NCBI GenBank assembly: GCA_012514775.1
Contig: JAAYZQ010000074.1
Location: 1 to 7,895 of the forward strand
DNA: 7,895 nucleotides
DNA from: Anaerolineaceae bacterium
GTDB lineage: Bacteria; Chloroflexota; Anaerolineae; JAAYZQ01
Direction of reading: 5' to 3'
The position numbers and the translations under genes were made by a program. The notes beneath the pieces are model-generated. The model worked only from the letters and a program-made list of their open reading frames with translations. It was not told the DNA's origin and searched no databases. This document shows positions 6,202 to 7,895 of the stretch, one piece after another. Numbering within the stretch: the stretch's first letter is position 1; each line of letters starts with the position of its first letter.

Positions 6202-7895
6202 TTAGCGCTCCCCGGCCCCCGTGTCATCCTGGGTGGTGGGCTCTTCGTTGGCCTGCCGGTTGAGAAGCTGCTGTTCAGGGCTTACCTGGGCCGTCGAACT
6301 GGTGGGTGCCTGCGAGAGCGTCGCGTAGTTGACCCACAACTGGTCGTAGGCGACGGTGGCACCGCGGTAGGACGTCAGCCCCACCCGACCCGTGGGATAG
6401 AGGCTGTCGGAGCCTGTCCAGACGGGCACGCCGTTGATGTAGAAGGTGAGGCTCGCTCCCGAGGCTACGACCCGCAGCAGGTTCCAGTTGCCGCCCTGAG
6501 CGATGGCCGAACTGGGGGTATAGTTCTGCATGACGGAAGAGACGCCGTCATCGTAGCGAAACACGGCATACTGCCCGTCGCGCCGGATGTAGAAACCATA
6601 CCCGCTGTTCCAGCGGTAGGCACTGCCCATGGGCGCGGGGCTGCCCCGTACCAGGATACCGTGGGGGCAATCGTCGCAGCCCACCCGCGACAGCTCCACC
6701 CGGTAGTCCACGTTGGCCAGGTTCGCGTCGTAGCTGCTGCTCGCCCAGGCGCCCGCCAGCCCGTTGGTCGCGTACAACTCTCCGCCTTCAATCCACCACG
6801 TGCCGGCGTGGGCTTGCCAGCCGGGAGCCGAGCCGTCGAACTGCGAGTCAAAGGCCGGGGCGCCCGCCCCCTTGAGTACGAGTGGGAGATAGCTGGACCG
6901 GAGGACCTGGCCACAGTAGATGGGCAAGCGGAGGATCGTCTGCCAGGGGCCTCCGTTGCCGGCGCTGACGTCCAGGCGCAAGGTGGCCGTCGAGTCCGCA
7001 CCCAGCCCCGGGGAGATGTGCAGGTTGAAACCGTCCGGATTGCTGACCAGGCCCTTGGCCGGGATGGTGCCGTAGGAGCGGTTGTTGTCGCCCACGATGG
7101 ACACCTGAGAATCGTCAGAGCTGAGGGCAGCCACCACGTTGGTGACGGCGTCGCTACCCAGGTTGCGCAGGCCGACCAGCAGCGCCACGGTCTCGCCGCA
7201 GTCGAGCCGCCCGTCGCCGTCGCCCGAAGTGCCAGCGGCGTTGTCGTCGTCCACGACGAGGCTGTAGATCGCCGGAGGGCCGACGACGGGGATGTGCGTC
7301 CAGGCCACGCTGCTGTAGGCCGAGTCGCCGTAGAGGTTGTAGGCCCGGACGCGATAGAAATAGTCCACGCCGGGTGTGAGGCCATAGTTGGCATAGCTCG
7401 TCACCGGCGGAGAGAGCCTGGCAATTTCGACCCAACCACTGCTCGGGTTCAGGGAGCGCTCGACCTTAAAGCCCACCGCGTCGCCGCTGTTGTCCGTCCA
7501 GGCCAGGTTGATCCCTGCGCCAGGCACGGCGCTTGCCACAAGGCCCGAGGGCGCTGCGGGCACGCCAGAGATGCTGGTCCGAAAGTTGGCGACGGTGTGG
7601 GCCGTCTCGTTGAGGGTGCGGCGGTTATCGGCATCGCAGCCGGGGTTCGGGCTGCCGAGGGCACAGTTGGTCGACGTGCCGCCCGGAATGCCCATGGGGC
7701 GGCCGCCGTAGTACACGTTCGGGTTGGACCAGTAGGGAACGCGGGTGCAGTTCACGCCCACAGTCGCACAGACGTCGTTGTAGCTCATCATCGTGCGCCA
7801 GCGGTCCTGGGTGTTAAAGTAGCCGTGGCTGTAACTGTGACGGTCCAGGCTCACGTTCACAAACCAATCGTGATTGGCCCCCATATTGTGGCCCA
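6202..7895 (-). CDS. Secreted metzincin-type zinc metalloprotease, C-terminal part (5' end cut by window edge)
   Basis: The frame enters from the right edge reading 'GHN-MGANHD' and ends at TAA 6202, so the ATG at 7884 is an internal Met and not the start. It fits HExxHxxGxxHD: the second and third zinc His and the final Asp are visible, while the first His and catalytic Glu lie outside. Counting from Met 7884: Met-turn 'TMMSYNDVC' (31-39); 'RVPYWSNPNVYYGGRPMG' (48-65), seen in M12-type (reprolysin-like) bacterial metalloproteases; end of catalytic domain near 105; fibronectin type III domain about 108-198; CARDB/Ig-like domain about 203-325 with 'DGDGRLDCGETVALLVGL' (222-239); linker 'SSYLPLVLKG' (330-339); ConA-like lectin/DUF1080-type domain about 343-521 containing a CxxC (403-406); and a polar tail ending GAGER. 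Secretion is inferred from the architecture; the signal peptide would be off-window. No sorting motif is seen at the C-terminus. Exact peptidase subfamily is uncertain. Confidence 0.85.
   Translation of the reverse strand, partial: GHNMGANHDWFVNVSLDRHSYSHGYFNTQDRWRTMMSYNDVCATVGVNCTRVPYWSNPNVYYGGRPMGIPGGTSTNCALGSPNPGCDADNRRTLNETAHTVANFRTSISGVPAAPSGLVASAVPGAGINLAWTDNSGDAVGFKVERSLNPSSGWVEIARLSPPVTSYANYGLTPGVDYFYRVRAYNLYGDSAYSSVAWTHIPVVGPPAIYSLVVDDDNAAGTSGDGDGRLDCGETVALLVGLRNLGSDAVTNVVAALSSDDSQVSIVGDNNRSYGTIPAKGLVSNPDGFNLHISPGLGADSTATLRLDVSAGNGGPWQTILRLPIYCGQVLRSSYLPLVLKGAGAPAFDSQFDGSAPGWQAHAGTWWIEGGELYATNGLAGAWASSSYDANLANVDYRVELSRVGCDDCPHGILVRGSPAPMGSAYRWNSGYGFYIRRDGQYAVFRYDDGVSSVMQNYTPSSAIAQGGNWNLLRVVASGASLTFYINGVPVWTGSDSLYPTGRVGLTSYRGATVAYDQLWVNYATLSQAPTSSTAQVSPEQQLLNRQANEEPTTQDDTGAGER

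Noticed and set aside
7465..7884. ATG 7884 as the true start of the protease gene
   Set aside because: The frame continues upstream to the window edge (GHN before the Met), and the Met sits inside the zinc-binding motif.
1..7895. CRISPR arrays, tRNA or rRNA genes, insertion sequences
   Set aside because: No regularly spaced direct repeats, cloverleaf-like segments, rRNA-like sequence, transposase frames or terminal inverted repeats were seen on either strand.

Overview
The window is high-GC bacterial DNA whose genes look mainly housekeeping. It suggests a member of the Chloroflexota (Anaerolineae or Caldilineae-like). The clues are a secreted protein with the 'SYLPLVLKG' linker common in that group, a large multi-membrane-span protein opening with a 'DDPPLTWNLWW...YLFYPLG' block typical of their glycosyltransferase-like proteins, and an elongation factor P of the PGRG type. 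The taxonomic call is inference from protein style, since no marker search could be run.

Layout, left to right. (1) Bases 1-1235, minus strand: the N-terminal half of the ATP-dependent protease Lon, running off the left edge just after Walker A. (2) Bases 1307-2653, minus strand: complete folC (dihydrofolate/folylpolyglutamate synthase), just upstream of lon. A good sigma70-type promoter for lon overlaps the folC stop codon. (3) Bases 2654-2771: a compact divergent promoter region in which the -35 boxes of folC and of the rightward gene are 1 bp apart. (4) Bases 2772-5474, plus strand: a roughly 900-residue polytopic membrane protein resembling GT-C glycosyltransferases, with a long extracytoplasmic tail ending in a domain I recognise as ILEI/FAM3-like. 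(5) Bases 5557-6114, plus strand: complete efp (elongation factor P) with a consensus promoter and Shine-Dalgarno, closed by a strong intrinsic terminator. (6) Bases 6202-7895, minus strand, converging on efp: the C-terminal part of a secreted metzincin-type zinc metalloprotease (HxxGxxHD and Met-turn visible) with a fibronectin type III domain, a CARDB/Ig-like domain and a ConA-like C-terminal domain. Its N-terminus lies beyond the right edge.

The genes do not form one pathway. Lon (protein quality control), FolC (folate) and EF-P (translation) are independent core functions with their own promoters. The membrane protein and the metalloprotease are envelope or secreted proteins. I see no mobile element, CRISPR array, tRNA/rRNA or defence system. 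The most unusual item is the fusion of a GT-C-like membrane protein to an ILEI/FAM3-type domain, a fold better known from animal secreted proteins.
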